Assembly: GCA_036346225.1 (NCBI GenBank)
Contig: JARFIW010001178.1
Coordinates: forward strand, 2,484,917 to 2,548,916
Direction: 5' to 3'
Length of the DNA stretch: 64,000 nt
From: Platerodrilus igneus
Taxonomy: Eukaryota; Arthropoda; Insecta; Coleoptera; Lycidae
Positions 22,556-34,637 of the stretch are shown piece after piece. Under the pieces are notes generated by a model. That model was not told the DNA's origin. It did not search any database and was given only the letters and a program-made list of their open reading frames with translations. Position 1 is the first letter of the stretch. Every line of letters starts with the position of its first letter. Both the position numbers and the translations under genes were made by a program.

Positions 22556-24227
22556 GCTATACTTGATGCGGCGAATCAAGGCTATGACGTCATATGTTAG
22601 CTGTCGACTACGTTGCCAAATGTTGAAAATGTGTTCATTATTTAGATATAAACATTCACAGATTGTTCCTATATATAGATACACGTCTATAAACAATTTC
22701 CTAAACTAGAAATATTAGCGCCCTAATGTACCAAACTTCCTTGTTTGTAACAAAACAACAGAGTTCAACAAATTGGAAAAAGCCGTTTTTCATTTAAATA
22801 CACTACTAATTATTGCTACGGTGTATATGAACGCTTTTAAAGACTCCGATCCAAACACGTCCTACGTTGTTATGTAGCAAAGCATATTTTCGTAGAGAAG
22901 AGATTAAGGTTAGGTAACTAAAATATGTGGGATTTACTTTCGCTTGCATTGTGACTGAAAAATTCATTGAGCAAAGGAGAAAACCCGGATAGTTGTTTTT
23001 ATTCGTAGATGATACAGTTTGAAGTAGAAGAAACCTTGGGAAACCTTTGTTTTTATTCCAACTAAAGCATACCTGAAACTTAGAGAGCCTCACCACCATT
23101 CGTTGGGGTTTATATATCCTTCTTCTGCCCCTCTAAAGCTTGTTAATTCCGTCAATACAAACAAACGTTCAATCTTAAAACTTCCAACGGTTACATTTTT
23201 CCACAGACACTTTCCCAATCGTACACGATACTTCCAGAAACTGCCCGATACAACAACTCCAACGGCCAACAAAATCTTAGAAATTGCCCCCACACCACAA
23301 CGTATACATTTCTCTGTATTTTATTTCCGACCGAAAACGATTTTCTACGAAAACTTAAGTTTAAGCTCAGAACAACGTACGTATTAACATCAGTTCTTCG
23401 CATTCGTTCTAACTAACAACACTTTTCAAAACATTTCCTTGAAAATTGAATCCCTGCTGGCAAAAGTTAATGTTTAAAACACGTCTCTATAGCTATCTCG
23501 CTTCAATACATACGCGCTAAATCACCTGTCTACTTTGACTGTCATCCCCGTTGTCCATGAACGTTAAAGTTCCATCTCTACTTATCTCACTCACGCCCAT
23601 TCCATCAAATAATCTCTCTTTGTTTACTGGTTTGCAAGTTTTATTGTAACTGACAAAATCACTCTCTTCTCTTGTTTAAACTATGTCTATGTTAACACGT
23701 AATATTTCTATCTTACTTCTACCCATTCTAACAAATAACCCCTCTTTGTTTTCTGGTTTGCAAGTTTCATTTGTAACATACTAAATACCTATTCCAAAAC
23801 TATAAATTCTGTTATTTGTGTCGTCTTAGCTTCGTTCGAATATAACTGCCACCTTTACTGTTATAAACATTACGCAGAACTACAACGATTTGAAATGCTC
23901 AAGCTTTTTAGAAAATATACATTCCCTTTTGCTATAATTTAACTCTGAAGGCTACCTTGGTTTAAAATATGAAATTTACAATGCTTTATACTTCTTAAAT
24001 ACAAAGGTTAAAATATGTTTATGATAAAACACAGGCTATTTTTAATTAGTATTCATAGTTAAAACATGAAGCTAAATTAGATTTTAGCTTACTGAAATTA
24101 TTCAGTAAAATTGTTCATTTCTACTGTAAAAAAAAGCGTTTCACCTTGTTATTTGTATTTTCTATGCTGAAGACTGAAATAATTACCAAATTGAATACTA
24201 ATGCTGTTTTAACCCCCAAATATCACA

Positions 24228-24233
<6 letters not shown>
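22556..24233. other. Spacer with a diverged direct repeat
   Basis: No gene is recognised. A diverged direct repeat of about 60 bp (CCATTCNANCAAATAA...CTCTTTGTTT-CTGGTTTGCAAGTTT) occurs at about 23598-23645 and 23724-23772. Short frames at 22806-23403 on both strands show no domain. Confidence 0.5.

Positions 24234-24264
<31 letters not shown>
24234..24264. repeat. (TA)n microsatellite followed by TTGCTATG
   Basis: A pure TA run is followed directly by TTGCTATGTTCG. The same (TA)n-TTGCTATG junction occurs at 17511. Confidence 0.9.
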
Positions 24265-24267
<3 letters not shown>

Positions 24268-25744
24268 CTATGTTCGTTCCCAGCTCTATCTGCGTCTCTA
24301 AATCCTATACCTCTTTCTATATCTACCTCGGCTAGCTCAGTCTAATCAACACAGAGTGCCTGACGACACTACAGTAAAGAATGTTTTACCCCATTTTTTT
24401 TTAGCTCCTATGTGTTAAAATAATGTAAACGAAAGTAACCAAAATTTGTATAATAATCGAGAATATGTACACTTTGTATTTTTATAACTTTTACTTTGAT
24501 TTTGTATTCAAAAATTAACCCTGAATGAAATATTGATATTTATCTAATTACACCAAAATCCTACTCCCTTAAAGCCATCAAAAATACCACTGTAATTTAT
24601 TTGAACGTTCAAATGACCTTCTTTCTGTTTGTATAAATTCTCAAAAGATTTTTGATGACCCTTACAAATACTTCAATATAAACAACAGCAAATGTTAAAA
24701 ATTGAAATACAGTCTTATGCTAATAAAGGATAATATATCTCTAGCCTGCGTTTTTCCTGTTTGTTTCTTAGAACTGTCTGCATGTGGATTGTCAGCACCC
24801 TCGGATTGTTTCCTATTTGATTCTCTGGTACAGCTTCTCCCTGTTAATTTGATTCTTAGCGTAGTTGCCTCAACTCGTTGACCAGAATGATTAATTAAAT
24901 TTACTTGAATTTTTCCCCTTCGGATTTATCTTAGATTTTGTTAGTTTTATTTTAATTATTATTAGAATTACTTGAATGACTTGAAGTTACTTGGATGACT
25001 TGAAATTCTTTAGAGTTACTTGAGGCTACTAGGAGTTACTTGGATGCCATAAAATTCCTTAGAGTTACTTGAGGTTACTTGGGGCCCTAAATCCTTAAAT
25101 ATTAAAATTAGATTTAATTAATAATTTACCTTACGTTTTTGAAAGTATACGGCCACTTATGTTGTATTTATTGGCTTGAATTTTTGCTTTAATATCACTA
25201 AATTACTCATTTTGACTAAGTTCACTTTGCGTAATATTCTACTTTTCATTGACGTGGTTGGTGCCTTGGTCACAGAGATACTGATTGTCTACGAAGTCCG
25301 CGTTATTTATAAAGACTCCACCTTCTATTTGTCCCATTGTTTCTACTCGCGTGTTTGTTGATTTAGGCGTTGCACTTTGCGCTTATCATTGCAGGCCTTG
25401 GATTTTCTACAAATTTCCTGTCAAGACTCTAGTTAAATCGTTTCATTTCACACGTAGGCGTTTATACTACATAGCATATTTTTCAGAAAATCCAAGTTTA
25501 TATTTCATTTGTCACGTCCGCTTGAATTTATTTGCTGTTATTCAAATTAATTATCATGTTACCGAACGTCTGTTGTTTGTTATTTAAAAATCCAAATATG
25601 TTGGATTTTATGTGGGTTTACAAAGTTGCAGATCACGTATTCTCTTTTCTTTTATGACGTGTGTGAATGCGTTTATGCGTTAATATTTTAAATGAGATTA
25701 TATTTTAGCTAGTATGCCAGGTTATTTACCTTCACTAATTGCGT
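24265..25744. other. Spacer with a degenerate minisatellite
   Basis: No gene is recognised. At about 24965-25085 a unit around AGTTACTTGAGGTTACTTGGATGAC repeats imperfectly about five times. The rest is plain AT-rich sequence. Confidence 0.5.
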
Positions 25745-26148
25745 CTTTATTTGTAGTTAAACTTATTGTTCGAAAATATTCATATCTATCCACACCTCTC
25801 TGTTTTTATACAGTGAATATGGTGATACGTTTGAAATCTTTGAGTATAACGCCTTTCTCATACATATAACTTACAAGTTGGAACAGACGTTCTGTTACTG
25901 CTTGTCCAGCAGCTTTCAGACTTTCTGCTTGCACTTTATCTGTGTTTGTCACAAAATTCTCCCAGTCTATTTCCCTTATAGTTTCTCGTCCTTACGCCAA
26001 ATAAACTTACTATCACTCCCTCACTACCCTCACCTACCACTACATTAAAAACTCCTGTAATTATTAAATTTCCATGCCCTTTACGAATCTTAGCATGTCT
26101 TCGATATCTTTGTCGATCGCTTCTATCATTGCTGTAGCTGGAGGTGGG

Positions 26149-26800
26149 AGCGGCTCCGTTGCTCAACTGGTAAGCATGTGACTACAAAGTCCAAGGTCCC
26201 GAGTACGAATCCCGAAACTATCCTTGCATGTGATTCTCCAATGCTCCATCCGAAGGTACTACATTGGCCAGGAAGCGAGTTCTTTTACCTGGAAAATTTT
26301 CAATTTTGCCGAACCCTTCCTGTTCCAAGCAAGGTAGGGATCTTTAACGCGCGTGACAATACTCACACACGGGACCTCCATTTTACCTCTCATCCGAACG
26401 AGGAGGTATTTTTGTGAAAAATGCTCGCCTAACATTTTTCAAGCGGACCATGTCGGGATTCGAACCCGGGACCTTGGGCGTAGTAGTCACACATACCAAC
26501 TACGCCACCGAGCCGCCGCCCGAAACTATCCGCTTGAAAAATGTTAGTCGAGCATTTTTCATAAAAATACGCTCTCGTTTGGATGAGAGGTAAAATGGAT
26601 GTTCCGTGTGTCTGTGTGTGTTGTCACGCACGTGAAAGATACCTACCTTGCTTGAAACAGCAAGTGTGTGTGTGTGTTGTCACGCACGTGAAAGATCCCT
26701 ACCTTGCTTGAAACAGCAAGGGTTCGGCAAAATTCAAAATTTCCAGGTAAAAGAAAACTAGCTTCCTGGCCCATATAGTACCTTCTGATGGAACATTAAA
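26149..26800 (+). mobile_element. SINE copy 1 (tRNA-derived), split by SINE copy 2
   Basis: The head (26149-26223) starts AGCGGCTCCGTTGCTCAACTGG and has a B-box-like GAGTACGAATCC. The body resumes at 26532 with GCTTGAAAAATG. It includes a tandem duplication of about 53 bp (about 26612-26719) around TTGTCACGCACGTGAAAGAT. A 7-bp imperfect duplication of LINE-A sequence, AGGTGGG/AGATGGG, flanks it at 26142-26148 and 26801-26807. SINE copy 2 sits between 26224 and 26518. Confidence 0.75.
26224..26518 (-). mobile_element. SINE copy 2 (tRNA-derived), nested in SINE copy 1
   Basis: On the minus strand it starts GGCGGCTCGGTGGCGTAGTTGG, an A-box-like head. It continues to GGTCCCGGGTTCGAATCCCG, a strong B box, then a body shared with copies 1 and 3. 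A perfect 13-bp duplication, CCCGAAACTATCC, flanks it (26211-26223 and 26519-26531). It has no poly-A tail. The A and B boxes are internal pol III promoter elements; this is a SINE and not a tRNA gene. Confidence 0.85.
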
Positions 26801-27483
26801 AGATGGGTATGTAAACTTGTATAATTACTGTGTTTATCGACTTAGATTCTAATCTAGCCATAACTACTCTTTTGTAAGTAGTTTTCTACACAACGTCTTG
26901 CCTTTTTCCGCATAACTATCCCCACACCTACATTTCCATCCTCCGATGCTGTGTGAATTACCCTAAAGTCTCCGCTCCATAAATCCCCGTCTCTCGCTAC
27001 CAAACTCAGCTATTTCCCTACTATGTCTAATGCTAACCTATCTCTTTCAATTTTCAAATTCTCTAGCTTACCTACTTGCTCTATTCTTTAACATTCTACG
27101 CTTCGAATCGCAAATTTTCCAGGTTTTTCCTTTAAAATTGCCGATCACATCCTTCGAAGTAGTCACCTCCCGGAGATCTAAATGGGGTACTAGTTTAACT
27201 CCGAAATCTTTTACCCCAGAGGATGCCATCATTTTAAAAAACATTTTTAGTACGCTGTATACTTGGAAGGTAATGTGATGATTTTCCGTCGCCTTCCAAA
27301 TCGCAGTAAAGTATCTTATAGTTCCATACCGACCCCTATGGTCTCTGCCAATGTAAGTACCGAAAGAGCCGCTGTCCTCTTTCGGGACCTGTCTCAGTCT
27401 CGTTCCTTGGAAATTTGGTTAAACCTATAGTACGGCTCTAGCTCATTGAAACACGCTAGCCCTTTCAATCCGTTCTAGTACGA

Positions 27484-28690
27484 GGGATGTCTTTTATGTT
27501 TTACATACTGGGGCATATAGGACACCACTAATCAAATGCCATTACTAAAAATTAACCTCCATCTTCAGTTAACCTAAATCCGAAGTTTCAGTGCGATACG
27601 TGTAGTGTTATAGCTACAACGAACTGTCAAAGTTAACAAGTTAATCGAAAAATGGAAGTAAACCGTAAAAATTTTCGCCCAATAATTTTTTATAATTCTC
27701 GTAGAAAATTATTTCAATAAGAATGCCTCGTCGGGTTGGTTTCCGTTTTCGGCAATGAAGCACCACGTCAGTCAACAAGTTCTCGTTAGTATGAAGAATT
27801 CAAACATGAGCGGATTAGTCTTAGCGACGATCCAAGGGTATGTGCAACAGGAAAACGTCGATGATGAGCGTAAGTTCATCAGCAAAGATCGACATGTGAC
27901 ATATCGCTTAATTGAGGTATCATTGGGGATTTCAAAGACTTGAATTCCAAAAATTTTGCATGAGGAATTGTGAGTAAAAAATTAGTTTTCCGTTGAATAC
28001 CGCATCTGTTGACCGAAAAACAGAAAGCAGCTAGGGTGAATTGGTGTCAAAAACTCTATACCGCTTCAACGCTGGAAACTGTAAAACGTGTGTCGTCTGT
28101 TTGGGTGTTCCAAGGTAGGAAAAAAACCGACATAAAAGTCATCCACTCTCGAACTGTCTCCAAAAAAAGACGATGCAACATTTGTCTCGAAAGCAAGTCA
28201 TGTAGTTACTATTCCTTCAGAAAATCACAAAACTGTTACTGCCGATTGGTATACGACCATTTGTTTGCCGCAAGTCATCGCGTAGCTTCGAAAAATCAAC
28301 CCCAAACGACGAATCATATTCCACCAAGACAATGCAAGTTCGCATCCTGCTCGCAAGACAATTGAATTTTAAGGCGACAAAACGTCGAATTGTTAGACCA
28401 TTCTCCATACACGTTCGACCTAAGTCCCCACGATTTCTATATCTATATCAAGGACGAAGTATGGTCAAAGGTTCCAGTTGTCAGAAGAAGCAGTTGATGC
28501 CTTCAAAGCAATTTTGACTGTACCAACAAACGAATGAAATAACTACTTCCAGAGTTGGTTCGAGCACAAGCAAGTGCAATTTTCGTGAAGAATACTTTGA
28601 AAAACAATAAAGCCTTAAAAAGCTATCTACAGTTTTATTTCAGCTCTATGTGCCAAAGCTAAAGAACGGCTTGTATTCTAGAACTTTTAC
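27484..28690 (+). mobile_element. Degraded mariner element
   Basis: A mariner-length segment (about 1.2 kb) contains a broken transposase gene. Possible imperfect termini are ACTGGGGCATATAGG near 27508 and the complement of CTATGTGCCAAAG near 28648. Terminal repeats are too diverged to fix the exact ends. Confidence 0.75.
27652..28610 (+). pseudogene. Mariner transposase remnant
   Basis: The start ATG at 27652 opens MEVNRKNFRPIIFYNSRRK, the usual mariner N terminus. Later pieces in changing frames encode LTEKQKAARVNWCQ, HQDNASSHPARKTIEF with the second catalytic Asp, DLSPHDFYL with the third, and a C terminus ending EEYFEKQ before TAA at 28610. The protein would bind terminal repeats and cut and paste the element through a D,D,D centre. 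Numerous stops and shifts make it inactive. The family is mariner; the subfamily was not determined. Confidence 0.85.
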
Positions 28691-30224
28691 AAGGTACATA
28701 TCCGTTGAGAAAGGAAGTTTTGTGTATAATTTGAAAAATAAAAATCGCGATTTTTTGAGGATTTTTTTCTAGGTTTTTAGACTACTGAATACTTTTACTA
28801 TTGTAAAGGGAGATACCCTCAAAGTAGATAGACAGCTTTTATGTATAGCTAATGCACCATCAGAATCATCCCCAATAGATTAGAAGGCGCCAACATATAC
28901 GTTTTACAGTAAGATTGAGACAAAGTAATAGATTACGAACATCGTTTCGTTTAAGTCTCTGATATGAAAATGTAGGTGAAGCTCTTCGCTCTTTCCATAA
29001 TATTTTTGGTTTTTTTTTTATCAGATAAAATTCTGGTCAAATGGTATTTATATTACGTGCTTCAAACAACAGAAAATTTTTTCAACCAGACATAGTTATA
29101 AATAATAAAATAGAGTTCCATGCGCGAAATTGCTACTTAAAACAAACCAGACACTGTAAATAGCACTATATTCAATCAAAATCTGAAGCATCGGAATGAG
29201 TCTCACGATCGATGGAGTATTTATGTTTCCATACCTACGTCTACATAAAGTTTAGACTGTAATACCCACGCCAAAAATGTTTAGCATTCCCTAAATTATT
29301 AATACAAACATGACGCAGGTAGACCTAATTGAAAGTGGGTTCTATCAATCAGTCGGGGTACTGTTTAGTCGTATTTTCTAAAAAATTATATACTTAAAAG
29401 ATGTCTTATATACAAATTGGTAAATCAATACATAAACGTTTTCCTAGCATTTATTAAACGAACCACCGGCGCCTCTATGTACCTTAACAAGCATTTCCTT
29501 CGAATTGATTCCTATATATTTATGCGCGATCAATAAACCCTTAATACAGTTCAGGGTTACGCTATATTTCTTAAAAGGATAAAACCGCACATAATTTGTA
29601 TGCGACGTAGAAGAATATTAAAATAGAATTAACTGGTAATTAACCATTTAAAGATTTGATGTTTTGTAATTTAGTTGTACGAGTTTTACCACTAGTTATT
29701 TATAGACATGAATTCTTTCAACAATTGAAATTATATAGATACGCAATAGAACCGAGCAGTTCAGTTCGTTCCAGTGGTAAACACAAAGACATCAAATTAG
29801 CAGAGTCAAGAATCGCCACTCAACATTGACCCTGAACTAGAAACTCATATGCTACAAGATTATCGACAATACAGGCATGTGATAACGGCGACTGCGCAAT
29901 AACCACAGCCATTCTAAATAAATGCAAAATACGAAAATGCTCCTTCGCTTCAATCAAAACAGACAAACTAGATAAAATACGTAAAACTGAGCTAAGACAT
30001 CCATTCATTCACATACCTGCACTGTTTCCTGGAGTAGACTAAAAATAAAAATCGTCTACTTTTCTAAAAATCCTGCAAATATTACGGCACGATTCACCTT
30101 AAATTACGTTACGCGAATTACAAAAATAAATAATGATCAGCTGTTTAATAGGTATGTATATCAGCAAGTTTCTGTTGCAGCTACGATGTAACTGATGTAA
30201 AATTTACTTCAATAACAATAATAA
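28691..30224. other. Unannotated spacer
   Basis: AT-rich sequence with no recognisable gene, RNA or repeat. Confidence 0.5.
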
Positions 30225-30415
30225 ACAGCGGAGCCGGCGGCGCAGCTATAAAAAAATCTCCGCGCCGGAATAGTTACCCACGACCGCAACTTCTACAACG
30301 GTGTAACTCGGGTTGCGCGCTCCGATTCCTATCCTGCGTTACTTCCTCACGTTTTGCAAATTATCATTGAGCGCATTTTTTCGTGTTATTGCGGCTGCGT
30401 GAGAATGCCAATTTG
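30225..30415. promoter_or_regulatory. CpG-rich island-like patch with TATA motif
   Basis: In an otherwise AT-rich region this stretch is rich in CG steps (GGAGCCGGCGGCGCAG, TCCGCGCCGG, GGGTTGCGCGCTCCG). It contains TATAAAAAAA at 30246-30256 on the plus strand. It could be a promoter or the end of an unrecognised element. No gene is seen downstream on either strand, so function is not supported beyond composition. Confidence 0.25.
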
Positions 30416-32099
30416 TTTAAAATTTTTTGTAACAAAAGTATTTCAATGGAACGCTATTACTTCTGGTATTATTAAAGAGGTTTAGAAGTTTGCACTTATA
30501 GTTAAGCGACAAGGAAAACAAAATTTACAACATTAAAATTGATAAAGGCGCACAAACTTTACGCACATCAAAATTTTACAAAACAAATAGGTTTTGTGAA
30601 AATAAAAGAGGATTGGCAACTCGTAGTTTAGTAAGTAACTGAAAGGTAAATCGCTTGCATGTTGCATAAACAATCTGCAGGGGTGTTTATTATAATATCA
30701 AGTATCAATAATCCTTGCATATTTATACACAGTGCTTAAGATGCGGTACATAGAAATCTTGAAATCAGTAGGAGATGCGATCTTGGTTAAATGAAATGAA
30801 AGCAGCACAATAATAAGGGTGACTCAGGTCAGATTCAAATTTCAAAAATTTTTCATAGGTTACTAGATATAGGCAAAAAATACAAAAATGCGGATTTCTT
30901 TATTTGCTCATCGCTAGGCTACTAATTAACCCTTTATCTACCAGCGGTTTACCTAACTAGTGCAAAATTTTGATACCCTAGAATGCCACACCTAGAAATA
31001 TTGTTAAATACACTTTTCTGTATCATACACTTTTAAGTGCTGTTACGGTAGAGCTAGGCGATATTTAACATAGCCCCATTGGGACCTGGGGATCTAAGTC
31101 AAACTTCCTTGGAATGCTTCACTAAGGGAACTACTAGACCTTAGAGATAGTTATTTTATTTTGGAAATAATCATAATATTTATGACAATTGGTTACAATC
31201 AAAACTTAGTCTAATAATAGTTTGATTAATAAATCTGGACTTACATATTGTGAGTGATGAGTAGACTTAGGCTTAGTCTGGGGCCTGAACTTGGGTTTGG
31301 TGGCTGACGACAATATTTTACTAATTAAAACTCTAGTTGCTGTCTGGAAACTATTGACTGGCGTGGGTCTACTATCGTATTATATAGTAATTCGGGCACA
31401 TAGTGAATAGGGTATTGTACAATTCCAGAGCTCTAAATCAGGAAGCTCTGGTGATGTGAACCACGTGAAAGTACATATCGTTCGTTATCTATGGAATTTC
31501 TTGAAGCAACGAATGCTTAAATGACTAGATGTCCATAAAATGGGATATCAAGGTTTCCTCGTGAGCCTGAGAATTAGTATGCTAGAGTAACGGAATAGGA
31601 TGCTGAGGTTTTTTGGCTAATAAGATTATGACAAATAACGAGTTAACCAAGATAATTGAAATATTAAAGTTTCAGAAAGCAAAATGCAAAATGTATGTAT
31701 AACATTATCTCCGGGTGTAAAGAATTTGGTCTCCAAATTTAGAAAGAGGAAATAGTTTGTGAAGGGGTCGCAGGGGGATGAAATTGTGTGTGGGTCCAAC
31801 ACATGCGAGTCCAGCCTAAAGTTACAATATAACTATCAGAACACTTAATAAATCCTAATTAGCAAAAGTACAATTACAATTATGTTACCACTGTACAAAC
31901 ACAATCAAAGCACAAATTATACACAAAGTGTACAAATGCAATTAACTATAAGTGAGCAAACATAATCTGTGTTTGAGGTAAGTGGTTGCATAGAAGACAA
32001 TAAGTATAGAAAATAATTGATTAGTAAGTACTGTTGAAAATTAAACTATTCCATAATACAACTAATTAATACAGAAATAAAAATAATGATATTGAATAA
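30416..32099. other. Unannotated spacer
   Basis: No recognisable gene. A minus-strand stretch near 31240-31372 is open for about 45 codons and is followed by AATATGTAAGT. It is too short to call an exon. Confidence 0.45.
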
Positions 32100-32673
32100 T
32101 AATGAACAATTCATTATCATAAGGTCTTCAGTCCTGGAACTGGTTAGACTTGTACCCTTATTGTTTCCAATTTTGAGCTAACCTACACATTTCCCTGAAA
32201 TTTCCATTTTGCATCTTTCACTATCTGTTTGCAATAGTCTGATATAGGTGTACCTCTGTCCCTTTTTTATGCTATCGCTGTTTGTAATATATGCCACACT
32301 ATTCCCCACAAATTGCATTAGAGGATCCTGCCGTTCTGTTTCTCCTTTTTTTTTGTTTTCCACAGATATCTGTATTCCCCTAATATTTCTATAACCTCTT
32401 TGTTATTAACTTTGTCTGTCCATGCTCGCATCCTCATACATCTAAAGCACAACATTCCAAAAGGCTTCTACCATTTTTCTGTTTGCTTCTCCTACTGCCC
32501 CTGTATCATAGACGTACTGTGCTGTGCCCTACACATATGCTTTCGACAATTTTTTCCTTCTTTTTTTGTTTGTTCTCTAGCCGCTACTCTTTCTTGATAG
32601 ATGCAGTTCGGTTCCCATTCTATTGTTTTACAAATATATACCCTATTTCTCGATATTCAGTGGTATGTGAAGG

Positions 32674-33030
32674 CAGTCGGCGTCGCCGTGGATCAATGTA
32701 GTAAGCGTAAGACTACGGATCCCAAGGTCCCGGGTTCAAATCCCGACACGGCCGACTGCTTGAAAAATGGCAGGTGAGCATTTTTCACAAATATTACGCC
32801 CTCGTTCGGATGAGAGGTTAAATGGAGGTCCCGTGTGTGAGTGTTGTCACGCACGTTAAAGATCCCTACCTTGCCTGGAACGGCAAGGGTTCGGCAAAAT
32901 TCTAAATTTCCAGGCAACAAAAAACTCGCCTCCTGGCCAATGTAGTACCTTCGGGTGGAGCATTGGAAATATAAATGAACGGTATGTGAAGGGGATACCT
33001 TCGGGTGGAGCATTGGAAAATCACATGTAA
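32674..33030 (+). mobile_element. SINE copy 3 with 12-bp target duplication
   Basis: The head has a B box, GGGTTCAAATCCCG, at about 32732-32745. The body shares CTTGAAAAATG, TTGTCACGCACGTTAAAGAT and the AAGGGTTCGGCAAAATT block with copies 1 and 2. GGTATGTGAAGG flanks it at 32662-32673 and 33031-33042. The last 48 bp, including a further copy of the target motif near 32980, are duplicated in tandem. Confidence 0.85.
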
Positions 33031-33668
33031 GGTATGTGAAGGGGGTTAAGCAGTCTGTGGCTACCAAGATCCCCAACACCTGAGCATTTGGCGAATTAAT
33101 AGTTTTCTATTATTCCTTATCGGACAATCAATGTTAGTTGAAAATATTTCAAAAGCAACACCTGTAGTTGTTTATAATAATCATCAGATTTAAGCGCAAT
33201 TGTTTTTTCATAATTAGGTTTTCCGTCTTGAAACTGGTCTACCTCTACCTCTCTTTTTTCTTATCTCTGCTTCTAATATATTCCGCACCATTCCCTCATG
33301 CTTTAGTATTTGGACTATCATCCTATATCTCCTATTTTTTACTGTTTTTCACATATTTCTTTCTTCCCCTACCATTTCTAATACCTCTTTGTTCTTAACT
33401 TTGTCTGTACATGATATCTTCATCATTCATCTGTAGCACCACATTTCAAAGGTTTCTATCCTTTTCCTGTCTGCTTCTCCAACTGTCTAGGTTTCGCAGC
33501 TGTACAGTGCTGTGCTCCACACATATGGTTTAAGCAATCTTTTCTTTGTTTTTATGTTTGTTGACTTTGAACTCAATAGTAGCTTTTTCTTGTTAAACTT
33601 AGCACAACCTTGTGCTAATCTTTGTTTTATATCGTTCTCACTCTTCCCATCTTGCATCATTTGACCTC

Positions 33669-34260
33669 CTAGGTAGCAGAATCCTTAACCTCTTGTAAGT
33701 TCTCGTTACCTATTCGTATTCTTGTTTTTGATTTATTTTTCCCTCCTTTGCATACTAGTACTTTAGTTTTATTTTTGTTAATTTTCTTACCATATCTTTC
33801 TGTTAAAACTGTTTCCATTTTATTAAGAGCAGCTTCTAACTCTTCCTTGCTAGATGCTAATACCTCTATATCATCTGCAAATCTAAGCATATCCATCTTT
33901 TGTCTCTGTATAATACTTCCAAATGAATTTCTGCTTTTGACTGTATTCATTGCCTTTTCAATGTACAGGTTAAAAATTAATAGGGATATAGCACTTCTAT
34001 GTCTCACGCCTTTCGTAATACTTACTTCTCTATGTTCCTGCTCTAATCTTTGTGTATCTCGCCTCTCTCTCAAGTTGGAAGATATGTTGTGTTACTGCTT
34101 GTCCATCACCTTTTAGGGTTTCTACTTGCACTTTATCTATAACTGGTGCTTTACCATTTTTTAGACCCTTTAATGCTAATTCAAACTCATCTCTAAGCAT
34201 AGAATATACCTAGGCATCCTTTTCAATGTCTGATTCCTGTTCTAATGCCGTTAGTTCCTC
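33669..34260 (-). pseudogene. LINE-A copy 4 reverse transcriptase remnant
   Basis: 33669-34073 on the minus strand encodes FADDIEVLASSKEEL and continues through VLVCKGGKNKSKTRIRIGNE into the thumb region. This makes it the best-preserved version of that part in the window. The preceding motif A region is deleted: sequence jumps near 34073 from the primer-grip side to the TERLFQL segment. Inactive. Confidence 0.8.
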
Positions 34261-34637
34261 TCCTGCATATAAATTTCCTATATATTCTGGCCATCTAACC
34301 ACTTTCTCTACATTTTCTGTAACGATGTTTCCTCCTGTATCCCTTATATTTTTGCTATATGGTTTTATATCCCTAAAATTCATTCTAATTAGTTTGTATG
34401 CTTCGTCTGTCTTTCCTATTTTTATATTAATTTGTACCTCTTTGTACTTTTCATCAATCCATTGTTCTTTAGCTTCCCTGCATTTGCAGATAATTTCCCA
34501 TTTTATGGCTTTGTTTTCGTTTTATTTGATCTATTTTTGCATTTTTGTCTTTCTCTATTAAATTCAAGAAATTTTCCTGATATCTTTCAGTAATTCATTT
34601 TACTTTTTTTCAAATCTTTCGTGGATATCTTTATCTT

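Larger units (their letters stand above)
25745..27481 (-). mobile_element. LINE-A copy 3, internally deleted
   Basis: On the minus strand, 5' UTR and endonuclease N terminus (27481-26806), the rest of the endonuclease (about 26148-25945) and an RT piece (about 25940-25745) follow the LINE-A order. The endonuclease joins the RT by a deletion near 25942. Two SINEs split the endonuclease at 26149-26800. All frames are broken. The 5' end stops near TTCTAGTA, as in copy 4. Confidence 0.8.

Noticed and set aside
22806..23403. Overlapping frames on both strands as a host exon
   Set aside because: No domain, no clear splice sites and low-complexity composition.
26150..26525. tRNA genes on both strands
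   Set aside because: A and B boxes are present, but the cloverleaf is imperfect and each is fused to a SINE body with target duplications.
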